Shown: positions 26,997 through 36,939 of the stretch, in pieces
Numbering within the stretch: position 1 is the first letter of the stretch
How the letters are laid out: every line of letters begins with the position of its first letter
The notes under the pieces: generated by a model
What the model was told of the DNA's origin: nothing
Databases searched by the model: none
The model's input: only the letters and a program-made list of their open reading frames with translations
Position numbers and translations under genes: made by a program
Assembly (NCBI GenBank): GCA_964019425.1
Contig: OZ025812.1
Location: 124,001-188,000, forward strand
From: Flectonema sp. DT1601
Lineage: Eukaryota; Euglenozoa; Diplonemea; Diplonemida; Diplonemidae
Length of the DNA stretch: 64,000 nt
Direction of reading: 5' to 3'

Positions 26997-28646
26997 TTAT
27001 CGAGAAGTAAAACTCCCACCACCCTCCAGAAGGAATTGGTAGACTTCTGGTTGGGTTTCTGATGAGCAGATGTCCAAACAGGTGAGTCCAGTCTGAGTTG
27101 GGTAATTGATATCAACATCACCCCCTTGATATATTAAGAATCTGAGAGGTTTAACTGACGATGATGGATTAAGTGACGCAACATGAATCGCAGAAAGACC
27201 AACAAGATTATACAACACCGGATTAGCTCCAGCTGACAACAATATAGAAAGGCACTCGATAGACGTGACAGGATTACCAACTAAATAGTGTAAAGGTGTG
27301 TCTCCAGTTATGGAAGTGTGATTTACATCGAATCCCTCTGAGAGAAGTTTTGATAAAATACTTGGATGTGGATTTCCAATACAAGCAGCGTGTAATGGTG
27401 TAAATAACTCACATGTTAAAGTGTTGAAATCGTATGTTCTAAAATATGAAAAAACTTCATCAACGCAACCCTCACCACAACTAACTAATAATTCCGGGAT
27501 GTGATGACCCAAAAAGTCAACACCAGCTGTTCCAATGTTAACGATGAGACCATTTATGTCAATTGTTGTGTCTGAAGGGTTAGCGCTGCTCAATGAAATA
27601 ACAGAATTCTGATCAGCTACTTCTTTAAATGACGTCTCTCTCTGAACTGGTGGTGATATAAATTTACTTCGATCATTTATAAGATGAGATGCATCAGAAA
27701 GAGTTTGCTGTCTGCTGTTTGGATGAAATTCGTTTGATTGAAGTTGCCTAACGTTACCTCCTCTTGATGATGAGAAGAGCTCACTTCTCAAGTTTTCATT
27801 TTCATATCGAAGTTGTTGTAACTCGGTTAGTGCTTTGCTTTCAATTTTCGTTTTTTTACGAAATTCAAAATCTTCATTTTTATATTTAACATCGCCAGGC
27901 AATCCATTTATCTCAACAACACCCGACACTGATATCCTGTTTAACGAACTGTTCGAACCTTTCGACTCTCCTGAACAACTAAATACTTCCTTTCCATTTT
28001 CAACTCCCCTGTCCAGCGGCACCATAAAACTAAATAAACTGCGTCGATTACTATTCTGAATAACATCGAATCGGATTGTGTTTCTTCGTAGTTCTGATGA
28101 TGTTGTTTGGACGTTCAGTGGAGGTAAAAATTTCCATCCAGGAGGATCAGTATGAGATACACTAGTCAATAAAGGCTCTTCGTGATCAGTAACGATATTA
28201 TAAGAAAGGAACACCTGAGTGTGTAACGGTTCTTTTATTTGGATATCACTAAAGACAATACAAACAGTCGCTTCAGGTTCAAAGACTGCATCAAATGTAA
28301 GAGTCGCGATGTTTATATTTGTTGATGTTCTCAAATGAAGTACTTGAATTTTATACTTCTGCAGACCTGCTAAGTCAACGCGACCTGTTCCATTCTCAAC
28401 CCTATCACCGTCATAATGAATAGATAAGTTTAATGAAAGTTGATCGAGTGGTTTGGTTGCTTCGTATGAGAATCCTATCAATTCTCTTGAGATGAACTCT
28501 GAGCCTTCCAAACACATGTTCTCAACATCAATCATCCTACCGTCGAGATCACCTCTTATTCTTACATTACTTACTCTGTTTGAGTGACTAAGTAGTTCTG
28601 ATTCTCCTTGAATTCGAAAGTTACTCAACTCAACTCTGTACATCAT
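26997..28646 (-). CDS. Ankyrin-repeat protein with beta-rich N-terminal domain
   Basis: 549 aa. The first 250 residues are beta-rich (YRVELSNFRIQG, LSLNLSIHYDG, KIQVLHLRTSTN, TVCIVFSDIQI) and could be a C2-like or immunoglobulin-like fold; this is uncertain. A short coiled coil (LTELQQLRYENENLRSEL) follows near residue 300. The C-terminal 150 residues hold about four ankyrin repeats: TPLHAACIGNP, GDTPLHYLVGNP, LSAIHVASLNP and TGLTCLDICSSE. No signal or membrane segment. The frame is open to 28742 (GTG), but the acceptor CCGTTTATCACAG exposes 28653 and two adjacent ATG codons start at 28646. Adaptor role inferred from ankyrin repeats; partner unknown. Confidence 0.82.
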   Translation of the reverse strand: MMYRVELSNFRIQGESELLSHSNRVSNVRIRGDLDGRMIDVENMCLEGSEFISRELIGFSYEATKPLDQLSLNLSIHYDGDRVENGTGRVDLAGLQKYKIQVLHLRTSTNINIATLTFDAVFEPEATVCIVFSDIQIKEPLHTQVFLSYNIVTDHEEPLLTSVSHTDPPGWKFLPPLNVQTTSSELRRNTIRFDVIQNSNRRSLFSFMVPLDRGVENGKEVFSCSGESKGSNSSLNRISVSGVVEINGLPGDVKYKNEDFEFRKKTKIESKALTELQQLRYENENLRSELFSSSRGGNVRQLQSNEFHPNSRQQTLSDASHLINDRSKFISPPVQRETSFKEVADQNSVISLSSANPSDTTIDINGLIVNIGTAGVDFLGHHIPELLVSCGEGCVDEVFSYFRTYDFNTLTCELFTPLHAACIGNPHPSILSKLLSEGFDVNHTSITGDTPLHYLVGNPVTSIECLSILLSAGANPVLYNLVGLSAIHVASLNPSSSVKPLRFLIYQGGDVDINYPTQTGLTCLDICSSETQPEVYQFLLEGGGSFTSR

Positions 28647-28866
28647 TATGTTTCTGTGATAAACGGAAAGGAAGTAAATAATCACACAATCACTTATATT
28701 GGTATAAAAAGGAAAGATTCTGGCAGGTACTCGGGAGAGCACTCTAACATACTTAAATTATTGTACACAAAAACAGAGTCATTTGAGACGCTCAGGCGAA
28801 TCAAAAGGATGAGTGAATTGTAAATTTTAAAAAAAGATTTCCTAACCAACTAACACATCACCAATC

Positions 28867-30327
28867 TCAGGGTAGATTTCTAGAACAAGGAATTGTATTG
28901 GAAGACGGCGGGTCAGAAGTGAATGTCGAATACGTCACGAAGATCAACACACCAACACCAGCGACAACTAAGAAGATGTCCAGTGATCTCGCGACAGGTG
29001 ACATAGCAGCTATATGATAATGAATAAGTGGTGGGTATATGAGTGCTAAGGGAAGACAACAAAACACACCCGACAACGATAAGAAAGTTGCGAATGACTT
29101 TTTAATCAAAACAGCAACAACAGCCAACACCACAACAAGTACAATACGGACGAGTTTTGAAGGTGCGTTTGGTAGAAAGCGTTCGAGAACACCCGAAGCT
29201 GGGTATAGTTGTAAAGGAAAGGTTACGATAATTGATAAACACCATCCTATTTGTAATAACATCGGAACAGGTGAATGAGGATCAGACTTACTAATATCCA
29301 TCAACACAGTCGAGTGTACTCCACTTCCATAAGTCATAGCTCCCAGAGCTCCAAAAGAAACATATAAACAAACCAACACCAATCCCACGCTAACAAGTAC
29401 AGTTGGAAACTTTCCTGGACTCTGCATACACCCAGCAACAGGTAGGACCATACCAACTCCTTCAAAAGCAAATATTGAAGTTCCGACGGATGTTCCAAAT
29501 GAACTACCAATTCCAAAAGGTACACTCGAGTGAAGACCTGATGTTGAAATGGTCGAAATATCATTTCCAAGAAGATAAAATATACAAATAACGAGCAAGA
29601 TATCTGCTACTAATGCTGGTACTGCCAGTGACTCTAATCTTGATAAGCATACGAGAGGAAAGAATGCAATACTTTGACATGTTATCCAAACAACAGTCCA
29701 GACAGTATTCGAGTAATCATCACCTCCACACCACATTAACCATTTCACTGCAGTTGATATGCAGTCACAGAAGAATACAAAATAAGTTATACAAAAAGAA
29801 CATTGTGTTATTAACAAAGAAATCTCAGTAGCCACTAACAACCATGGATGAACAGTAAAAGCAAGATTTCCCAAAGAGTATATTGAACTGTGTCTACCAG
29901 CATCATAAAGCAGATACATACAAAAGAAGTTCCAGCTGCTAATCATAAAAACAGCGCTACAAACAGCTATAATTCCTCCGTCAATGAAAGCAGATGGCAA
30001 AGCAAGAATAGCACCTCCTATGAAACTTTTTAGGAATAAGAAGAAAGCGTGTGACTGATTAGCACCAGTAGCCTCTTCAATCATTCCATCACTTGGTAGT
30101 AGACTAATCTGTTCATCATCAGCTTGTTCATATTCGTCAATGAAATATTCAGCTGAGTGTTCAGCCAAGTCTAAGAATGAAGAATACATTGTTAAGACCC
30201 CTCCATCATTCCATTTAAACATCTTATCGGTTATTATTGGAGCACTCTTACAACGTTGTCTCTTGTAATGTGGTATCGGACTGTATGAACCATCCAACAC
30301 GTTGACGCTCATTGATCGATTTGCCAT
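28867..30327 (-). CDS. Amino acid/auxin permease (AAAP) family transporter
   Basis: 486 aa. A hydrophilic N-terminus of about 95 residues is followed by 10-11 membrane spans. The first, HAFFLFLKSFIGGAILALPSAF, carries the family pattern (transport-core helix 1 with GGAILALP). Later spans include GTSIFAFEGVGMVLPV, typical of helix 6, and FPLQLYPASGVLERF. This is the vacuolar AVT/SLC36-SLC38 type, coupling amino acid movement to protons or sodium; substrate and membrane are not decided by sequence. The frame extends to 30405 (TTG), but the first ATG is 30327, directly after an AG in GGGGAGTGGGTGGCAG. Other AG acceptors lie upstream. Confidence 0.88.
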   Translation of the reverse strand: MANRSMSVNVLDGSYSPIPHYKRQRCKSAPIITDKMFKWNDGGVLTMYSSFLDLAEHSAEYFIDEYEQADDEQISLLPSDGMIEEATGANQSHAFFLFLKSFIGGAILALPSAFIDGGIIAVCSAVFMISSWNFFCMYLLYDAGRHSSIYSLGNLAFTVHPWLLVATEISLLITQCSFCITYFVFFCDCISTAVKWLMWCGGDDYSNTVWTVVWITCQSIAFFPLVCLSRLESLAVPALVADILLVICIFYLLGNDISTISTSGLHSSVPFGIGSSFGTSVGTSIFAFEGVGMVLPVAGCMQSPGKFPTVLVSVGLVLVCLYVSFGALGAMTYGSGVHSTVLMDISKSDPHSPVPMLLQIGWCLSIIVTFPLQLYPASGVLERFLPNAPSKLVRIVLVVVLAVVAVLIKKSFATFLSLSGVFCCLPLALIYPPLIHYHIAAMSPVARSLDIFLVVAGVGVLIFVTYSTFTSDPPSSNTIPCSRNLP

Positions 30328-30575
30328 CTGCCACCCACTCCCCAGAGGAGAGCACTCGCCCAAAAAACGAGGATCGCAGTGACTGCGACCTGTACCTGCC
30401 AACAACCCAGAAATTGTGCTGGTTTGTCTTTTTTATATTGATCTCTCATGCGCTAAAGGGGGGGAGGTACTGGAAGATAACTGGTTTATTTATAATGTCA
30501 AAAACAGGAAAAAAAAATGTACAGCGAAACTGAAGTAAATAACCTGAACATAAAACTACACCAGGAGAAAAACGA

Positions 30576-32024
30576 TCATCCTTGTTTTCTAAATAAATTT
30601 AATCTGGTCAACTGATCGTTGTATTCCGTCATGTAAACAGAATGTCTGTAAATATGATCCCAAAGAATAGGAAAACTTGTCAACCAATCCCTTTCTGACA
30701 ATCTGATGTGATGTTGTTTTGGTAGTCTTTGAAAGACCGCATGTCGTGAAGGTCTCGCAGCTGATATCGATAGCTGCATAATAGAATCTAAATAAGTTGG
30801 AGAGATAGAACACGACGTCTCTGTACAAATATCTCTTTCTGAGAGGTACATAAATTTAATTCTTTCTGACGCATCATCTGAAGGATGTATGTGTAGAACT
30901 GTACTTTTAATATACTTCTCTGTGTCTGATACAACAACAGAAGAAGTATACGGAGAATACTCATCGATACCACTTACCACAAATACTAAGTCTGCGACAT
31001 TAGTTGGACAGTCTTGTTGATCTGGTAGCGGTTGAAATGAATTTCCAAAACGTCTATTCACATATATCTGTGGTATGGATCCTTTACGAGCTGCAGTCAT
31101 ACTCGGCATCAATGGATGCAACGCACGTGCAGTCATTAGTAACTGCAAGTGTGAATGCTGACAAGAAGAGGAGAGTAATTCATTATTAATTACATAAAGT
31201 AATGTATTGCAAACCCCTAATAGAAGGGTAAGTAAACAAAGTGATTGATGATGTAAGGCTTGATCAGAAGACGTTAACCCCAAGTGACTAGGACCAGTTG
31301 ATCCTTGACTTATAAGAAATGATAACATATCAGGGTGAAGCAATCCCTGACAATCAATTACTATCACGTGAGACGATGGGTCAACATTAACGATAGCCAT
31401 CGACACTCCGCTTGGAATCACTCTGCTGTTCTCTAAGTCATTACTTGTTTGCATTGGAAACCAATCTTTTGACATGTAGTCACCAATCTCTTCTTCTGGT
31501 ACGAGGTTTCTTTTTAATATACTTTTTATAACATCATTAGCCATAGTTGACTTACCAGAACAAGGGGGTCCACAGATTCCAATCACAACATAATCAGAGC
31601 AGTCAGTTATTATCGATTTCGCGGATTCGTTGAAATTTGAATCAGCGTCGAGTAACTGAACCCAACGAACTGAAGGAGAACCTGAAGATGATGAAAGTAA
31701 AGGTTGTGATGATGGTACAGATGATAATACAGATGGGGGAGTGTCTCTACCTTGTCGAGTTGCTTCATGATGGGATTGGTTGTGATATATAATTCCTTGT
31801 TGTGGTGATTGGCGATGTTCTTGTTGTCCATTTTCATATTCTTCTTTCCATTCTTCAGTTTGATCGCCTCGTACCTTTATCGCCATCCCTCTTGCTGGTC
31901 TGTGTTCTACTTCTTCTCCATTTTGTTGATTTTCTTCTTCTTTCCATCTACGGTTGGAACTCCCTCCTAAAAGATTACTTTTTATTTCTTTTTCTAATGT
32001 TTGCTTTCGACTTTCACCAGACAT
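30576..32024 (-). CDS. SMG9: SMG9-like P-loop protein (nonsense-mediated decay)
   Basis: 482 aa. SMG9 with SMG8 regulates the SMG1 kinase that phosphorylates UPF1 in nonsense-mediated mRNA decay. The first 120 residues are charged and disordered, as in animal SMG9. Then come VQLLDADSNFNESA, a P-loop GICGPPCSGKSTMAND, VIVIDCQGLLHPDML in the Walker B/switch position (human SMG9 has IVFLDTQPILSPSIL) and LLGVCNTLLYVINN. The P-loop is a canonical GxxxxGKST, better than the human version. The assignment rests on the order of motifs. The acceptor TTTTTTTCATTCAG exposes 32043, 19 nt before the ATG. The alternative is another SMG8/9-related GTPase. Confidence 0.8.
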   Translation of the reverse strand: MSGESRKQTLEKEIKSNLLGGSSNRRWKEEENQQNGEEVEHRPARGMAIKVRGDQTEEWKEEYENGQQEHRQSPQQGIIYHNQSHHEATRQGRDTPPSVLSSVPSSQPLLSSSSGSPSVRWVQLLDADSNFNESAKSIITDCSDYVVIGICGPPCSGKSTMANDVIKSILKRNLVPEEEIGDYMSKDWFPMQTSNDLENSRVIPSGVSMAIVNVDPSSHVIVIDCQGLLHPDMLSFLISQGSTGPSHLGLTSSDQALHHQSLCLLTLLLGVCNTLLYVINNELLSSSCQHSHLQLLMTARALHPLMPSMTAARKGSIPQIYVNRRFGNSFQPLPDQQDCPTNVADLVFVVSGIDEYSPYTSSVVVSDTEKYIKSTVLHIHPSDDASERIKFMYLSERDICTETSCSISPTYLDSIMQLSISAARPSRHAVFQRLPKQHHIRLSERDWLTSFPILWDHIYRHSVYMTEYNDQLTRLNLFRKQG

Positions 32025-33113
32025 ATTATTTACTTAAAACCAGCTGAATGAAAAAAAAAAGAGATCTATAAAATAAATTCACTTCATGAGATCACTATAA
32101 GAACCCCTCTTAAACTACATCTTACATTCACCTGTTGTGATGAGTTATTAGTCGCGATGGGTCTTGTTGTTGAATTCGTTGTTTTTTTTTTTTTTTTTTG
32201 TGCTGCCTTGGATTTCCTTTTGCTATCTTTTTTTTTTTTTTTTCGTTGTCTTTATCGGAATTCTCTTTTTTTTTTTTTTTTTTTTTTTTAAATTCATTTT
32301 ATTATTTACTTTTGAGGACTCCAATTCTGGTTTCGTTTCAGAAAAGAATCCGAAGGCGAGCACACTTTTCTATCCCAAAACTTCCACACTCCGAACGAAA
32401 AACAAACGCATTGCATTTGTTTTCCTTCCTTCCTTTCTTTTTTTTTTTTTTTTTCTTTTTTTCCTTTTTCTTTTTTTTTTGTTGTTGAAATACAAAACAA
32501 AAAAAGAAAAAAAAAGCACTGCTGGGCACTGGGTTAAATACTAAGGAAGAAACATAATCAAAGAACGCAGCAGGGGGGATAAAATAAGTCAATAAGGGAA
32601 CAGGGGTTTTGGGGGCAAGTTTGGAGAAGGGAGGGAAAATGTCTAAACTCTATTTACTATTTTCTGTTCTTTTTTTTTTTTTTTTTTTTTCTTCCACCAG
32701 TTATGTAAATCGCACGTTTAGGGAAAAAAGATTTCTGAACGAGCTCCTTTCCCAAGATTGGGGTATTCATAAAGCGATGCGAGCAACGTGATTCCAAAAT
32801 TGCCCTTTTTTTTTCCCATCTGAGAAGTGTATAATGCAAGAGTGGGGGTGGTACTAAAAAAAATTTCTTTCTTTTTTTATTTGTTTTTTTTTTTGTTCTT
32901 GAGACAGGGAAAAACGAACAGACCACAAATATCCGAGGGCACTCTTCTACCATTTTATTTTCTTGATTGCAGTTCAGGACTTGGTACCTCACTCTTAGTT
33001 ACTTGGTGTCCTTCTGCTGAGCTTGGCGATGACTCAGTTCCTTTGTTACAAATAGCAGACCAAGGTCTTACAGCTTTTTACAAACATTAATTTTTTAATT
33101 AAAATATTTTTAA
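32025..33113. other. Intergenic stretch rich in poly-T
   Basis: About 1.1 kb. The plus strand carries long T runs (32180-32290, 32440-32480, 32670-32690, 32860-32895), so these are A-rich in the sense of transcription. Open frames here are low-complexity artefacts. No gene seen. Confidence 0.55.
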
Positions 33114-35330
33114 CTATTTACCTTCACTGGTTTTGACACGACGACGGGCGATACCAATTTCGCAAGCGTTGACCTTTGCGGCAAATCGAAGTGAGCAGAG
33201 AGACTCCTTCAAGTGATCAGGTACAGGATTGATATTAACAAACATTAATGTCTTCGATTCATTGGTCATCGACGGCTGTAATAAGTGAGTTAGTTTTGAC
33301 TGTCTAAAAGGTACATGAGATCCATCCCCCTTTCCTAAGGCTGCGATGACATCTCCCAGACATGCTAATGACTTGTTGATGTGCTGAGTTTCTCTTAATC
33401 GATTTCCTTCAGCTCCACTCTTTGCAAGTCTTTCCGACCCAGCCAAATCAATCAAGTTTAACTGACCAGAAATCTCTTGTCTGGTAGCTTCATTGTATCC
33501 TTTTATTTTCATTATAAAGACTGAGTGTGATCGAGATGCGCGTTCATTCATCTTCGTACCTGCAGTCTTACGATTCTCATTAGCGATACGAAGCAATTCG
33601 TAGACATGACGAGGATCACAGACCTCCTCTTCTTTAATGTTGGTTACGACCGCCTCATTGTCAATAATTCGGATCTCGTGCTTCATGGTAGAGACGTTAG
33701 GATTAAATTCATAATAACCCTGTGGGTTGAGGAGGTCGTGAATGGCTTCGTTGTAAATCTCAAGGAAGGAGCAAATTAGTTTAAAACGAAATCCAGTTTG
33801 TTTTGATTTCCACTGACAGTTCTCAAATATTTGGTTAACAGCACGAGCTATCATTCCAGATTGTTGGGATTCGTGACCTGGGTCAGGACCTTCCATCGTG
33901 TATGTCTTACCAGAACCAGTTTGACCGTAGGCGAAGACGCAAACTTTGTAGCCGTCGAGTGATGACTGAACTAGCTGACTGATGTCATTAAAAACTTCTT
34001 CTTGAGTCTGGTCTGGATTATAAACTTTATCAAATAAGAAAGGTAACGTCTTAGTCTGTTCAGACTTACCCGGAATGGTGGATTGATGTCCAGGAACTTC
34101 AATAACATGTAATCCTCTGTGATCAGTTCCTTCTGGGTAGTCAAAGTGTGTGAACTCATCTCCTCCTTTGGCATCTACTTCCTTGTCAAGCATCGGTCTT
34201 ACACGTGCGTAGACTCTAATGTTTCCTTTTACTTCAATTAGACTGTTGTGTAATTCAATTCTTGACTTTTCTCCGATCATTAAAGATTCTTCATATCGTT
34301 GGTAACGTTCATTACGTTCTTTTTCAATTCTAATAATTGTGTCGTTGCGTTCATTAATAACACCTTCTTGACGAGCTACTTCTTCCTGAAACTTTCCGAT
34401 CACTTCCGTGTATTCTTCTATGCGTGCGTTGGCTTCTTCTGTTATAGCTTCGATTCGTCTAATAGCGAGTTTCTTTTGATTTTCAACTTCGTCGACCATT
34501 CGCTTAGCCTCTGCGACTGCCTGTTGTTTTTCAATTTCAAGATCTCTAATGCGTTCGTCTTTTTGACGTTTCATGTCATCCATTTCAGCAACGAGACTGT
34601 CGAAGGAGTCCTGGGCATCCTCGCGCTGTGCGTCGAGTTCATCCTGAAACCTTTGATGTTCCATTTCCAACCTGTCCTCAAGCATTACAATGTCTTTCCT
34701 TTGTTGATCGATTGTAAATTTTAATTTCTCAGTTGCTTCCTTCGCCTGTTCAAGTTCTGTTGGTCGTCTCTTTGGTTTAACACCAGCAGGTACGCCCTTT
34801 GCTGACCCTTTCTTTACCATGTGTGGGTTTGGAGATTTTGTTCGAGCCCCTCCTCTGACGACGGTACGAGTGGCAGGTGCAGCAACTTTGCGTCTACCGC
34901 TGGCAGCACCTCTCTCGACTGAATGTTCCGCTGGAGACTCTTGTCTGAGTGACGGGACTGGTCGATCACTTTGATGCCAACTTGGAGATGGATCTCTTGT
35001 TGTTGGTTCACGACGTTCACTAGTGTGAGTATACCCAGACAGTGGAGATGTATAACCAGCTGGTGCTGATGTTGGTTTACTACTTGGAGCATCTCTACCA
35101 AACCTTAATGATGACAACCCTAAAGTATCATTTGGATTATGAGCAGTGTGATTACTCAACATACCACTACTTGTTGTTGCTGGTCTCTCTCTGTCTCTGC
35201 TGCTCGATGCATCTCTTGTTAAGTCTTTTGCTGATGCAGGTACAGCTGCAGTATTCGACCCTCCTCCGGGTTTTATAAAAGAAGGTGGCGGCTTCAGCCT
35301 GGCCTTGTCACTAGCGAACAGACCATCCAT
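33114..35330 (-). CDS. Kinesin-14 (C-terminal motor)
   Basis: 738 aa. The N-terminal 185 residues are basic and disordered (possible second microtubule-binding site), followed by a coiled coil from about 190 to 365. The neck and motor start with the kinesin-14 hallmark VKGNIRVYARVRP. Motor motifs: P-loop FAYGQTGSGKT near residue 470, switch I NERASRSHS, switch II LIDLAGSERL, and HVPFRQSKLTHLLQPS. A C-terminal motor with this neck predicts a minus-end-directed, ATP-driven motor acting in the spindle or on organelles. The frame opens at 35351 (TTG), but the acceptor TTCTCCTTTTTGTTCAG exposes 35353 and the first ATG is 35330 (MDGLFASDKA). All catalytic motifs are intact. Confidence 0.95.
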   Translation of the reverse strand: MDGLFASDKARLKPPPSFIKPGGGSNTAAVPASAKDLTRDASSSRDRERPATTSSGMLSNHTAHNPNDTLGLSSLRFGRDAPSSKPTSAPAGYTSPLSGYTHTSERREPTTRDPSPSWHQSDRPVPSLRQESPAEHSVERGAASGRRKVAAPATRTVVRGGARTKSPNPHMVKKGSAKGVPAGVKPKRRPTELEQAKEATEKLKFTIDQQRKDIVMLEDRLEMEHQRFQDELDAQREDAQDSFDSLVAEMDDMKRQKDERIRDLEIEKQQAVAEAKRMVDEVENQKKLAIRRIEAITEEANARIEEYTEVIGKFQEEVARQEGVINERNDTIIRIEKERNERYQRYEESLMIGEKSRIELHNSLIEVKGNIRVYARVRPMLDKEVDAKGGDEFTHFDYPEGTDHRGLHVIEVPGHQSTIPGKSEQTKTLPFLFDKVYNPDQTQEEVFNDISQLVQSSLDGYKVCVFAYGQTGSGKTYTMEGPDPGHESQQSGMIARAVNQIFENCQWKSKQTGFRFKLICSFLEIYNEAIHDLLNPQGYYEFNPNVSTMKHEIRIIDNEAVVTNIKEEEVCDPRHVYELLRIANENRKTAGTKMNERASRSHSVFIMKIKGYNEATRQEISGQLNLIDLAGSERLAKSGAEGNRLRETQHINKSLACLGDVIAALGKGDGSHVPFRQSKLTHLLQPSMTNESKTLMFVNINPVPDHLKESLCSLRFAAKVNACEIGIARRRVKTSEGK

Positions 35331-35667
35331 TGTTCGCTTTTTATGTTTCAATTCTGAACAAAAAGGAGAATGATAATAACAAATAAAAACATAATAAGAC
35401 TACTATTCGACCAACTGTTATACACACGGAAGACAGTAAGTCGATTGAGTTAGATATCACTTATTCAGTATTACATTCACTTCTTAAACACATTAAGTGG
35501 TATAATAAACTAACATGGAGAGAGCTACTTTTTGTATAAATAAAATAACGTTGGGGGAAATAAAGGAACGTCAGGGAAGATGTACTTCTGCGAATGTTTC
35601 GACAAGAACGTCTTCATTAATCAAGAACAGGGGTCTTGTTTTTTGTTTTATAGCCAACCACAACTTA
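35331..35667. other. Intergenic spacer
   Basis: About 340 bp, AT-rich. It contains the kinesin gene's trans-splice acceptor and the 3' UTR of the next gene. Nothing else seen. Confidence 0.5.
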
Positions 35668-36861
35668 TTATAAATGTGAAGAGTGATTGATGTATTGCAG
35701 GTGGGTCCAGGTCCTGTCATAATGTCCTGGGAATGGATTATTATTAGGAAGAATCCAAGCACCTGAGTTGTTAACACCTGGCTGTCTGATTGCGACACCA
35801 TTAGTGAGAGCAACTGGTTCTCCGTCTATCTCAGAGTAGATTAAGTGAGGACGTTCTCTTTTTGAAATTGGATACGAATCAGACTCACCAACATATTCAA
35901 CAAACGCTCCACTATAAGCTGCCGTCTCTGAGACATGCCAGTCGTATCCGTCAAGTGAGAAAGCATGACCTCCAGCTATTGTAATATTCGGAAATGGTGA
36001 TCGATGATATAAACAATGCCAATTACCATTAGTATCAGTAAAGACGTATGGATCTTCTCCTCCTCCACACGCACCATGTGTAACAACTTCATAAGGACCA
36101 GAATAGTGATCAGCCTTGACCATAATCATATCGTCAGAATTAAAAACAATAAAAACAGTACCATTCGGATGTACCCAAGGAGACGGATTATTTGAACCAC
36201 TTTCAGGAATCACAGGAGTCACCTTCTCCCACGGACCAGCTGGGTCCTTAGCAGTGTGGAGAGTGAATGTGTGGTCTTGAGAAAGTGATTGAACTCTCTT
36301 CTGTTGTTCAGCAGTACAGTCACATGGAGGTGCGCAGTGTAAAAACCCGCAAGGAGATGTACCATTCCGACAGCAGTCACCTGCTCCATTGCAGAATACC
36401 GTGGAAGAATGCGATGCGCTACCAATATGAAATAATAAAATAGTTCCATCAGGTGCAATCGCTGTCGATGGATTATGACTCCAGACAGGTAGCGCTGTGT
36501 CTTTGATTTCAAACTTTCCTGTTTGGGTATCAGAGACCGCGTGAACTACTTTAGAATTGTGACCCCAAGATGTTAAACCACATCCCATTTCCATGTAAGC
36601 TGCGTACATGTGATACTTATCATCTGATCCTTTTATAACACTACCACCCCAGGTAGAATTGTGATCCAAGTGAATCCCTCGATCTCTTGGTGTTGGTAAA
36701 AGTGATAACTCTGAACAGTTCAATCCTTTCCATGCTCGTCGGCATTCACACTTTCCGGAAATGCATTTCCCATTTAACTGACATCCCAAATCATTTGAGC
36801 ATTCCCAAGCACCACATGTAGTCACGACAAGTAGTAATAAACTGACTGTGAAAGATCTCAT
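35668..36861 (-). CDS. Secreted EGF-like / five-bladed propeller glycosidase-like protein
   Basis: 397 aa. A signal peptide is evident (MRSFTVSLLLLVVTTCGAWE, cut near residue 18). It is followed by an EGF-like module with six cysteines (CSNDLGCQLNGKCISGKCEC and CSELS, about 21-52). The rest resembles the GH43/GH62-like beta-propeller type: HLDHNSTWGGSVIKGSDDKYHMYAA, WSHNPSTAIAPDGTILLFHIG, NNPSPWVHPNGTVFIVFNSDD, GEDPYVFTDTNGNWHCLYH. A family of such EGF-propeller proteins exists in algae and other protists; I know no tested substrate. Several N-glycosylation sites (NxS/T) occur. Probably extracellular or lysosomal. The acceptor TTCTTATCTGAACAG exposes 36869, 8 nt above the ATG. Confidence 0.85.
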   Translation of the reverse strand: MRSFTVSLLLLVVTTCGAWECSNDLGCQLNGKCISGKCECRRAWKGLNCSELSLLPTPRDRGIHLDHNSTWGGSVIKGSDDKYHMYAAYMEMGCGLTSWGHNSKVVHAVSDTQTGKFEIKDTALPVWSHNPSTAIAPDGTILLFHIGSASHSSTVFCNGAGDCCRNGTSPCGFLHCAPPCDCTAEQQKRVQSLSQDHTFTLHTAKDPAGPWEKVTPVIPESGSNNPSPWVHPNGTVFIVFNSDDMIMVKADHYSGPYEVVTHGACGGGEDPYVFTDTNGNWHCLYHRSPFPNITIAGGHAFSLDGYDWHVSETAAYSGAFVEYVGESDSYPISKRERPHLIYSEIDGEPVALTNGVAIRQPGVNNSGAWILPNNNPFPGHYDRTWTHLQYINHSSHL

Positions 36862-36939
36862 TATTATTCCTGTTCAGATAAGAAGTCAGTGATCGAAGAC
36901 AAGGATACAGACAACATAAGAACTCTCACGAATCAGTCA

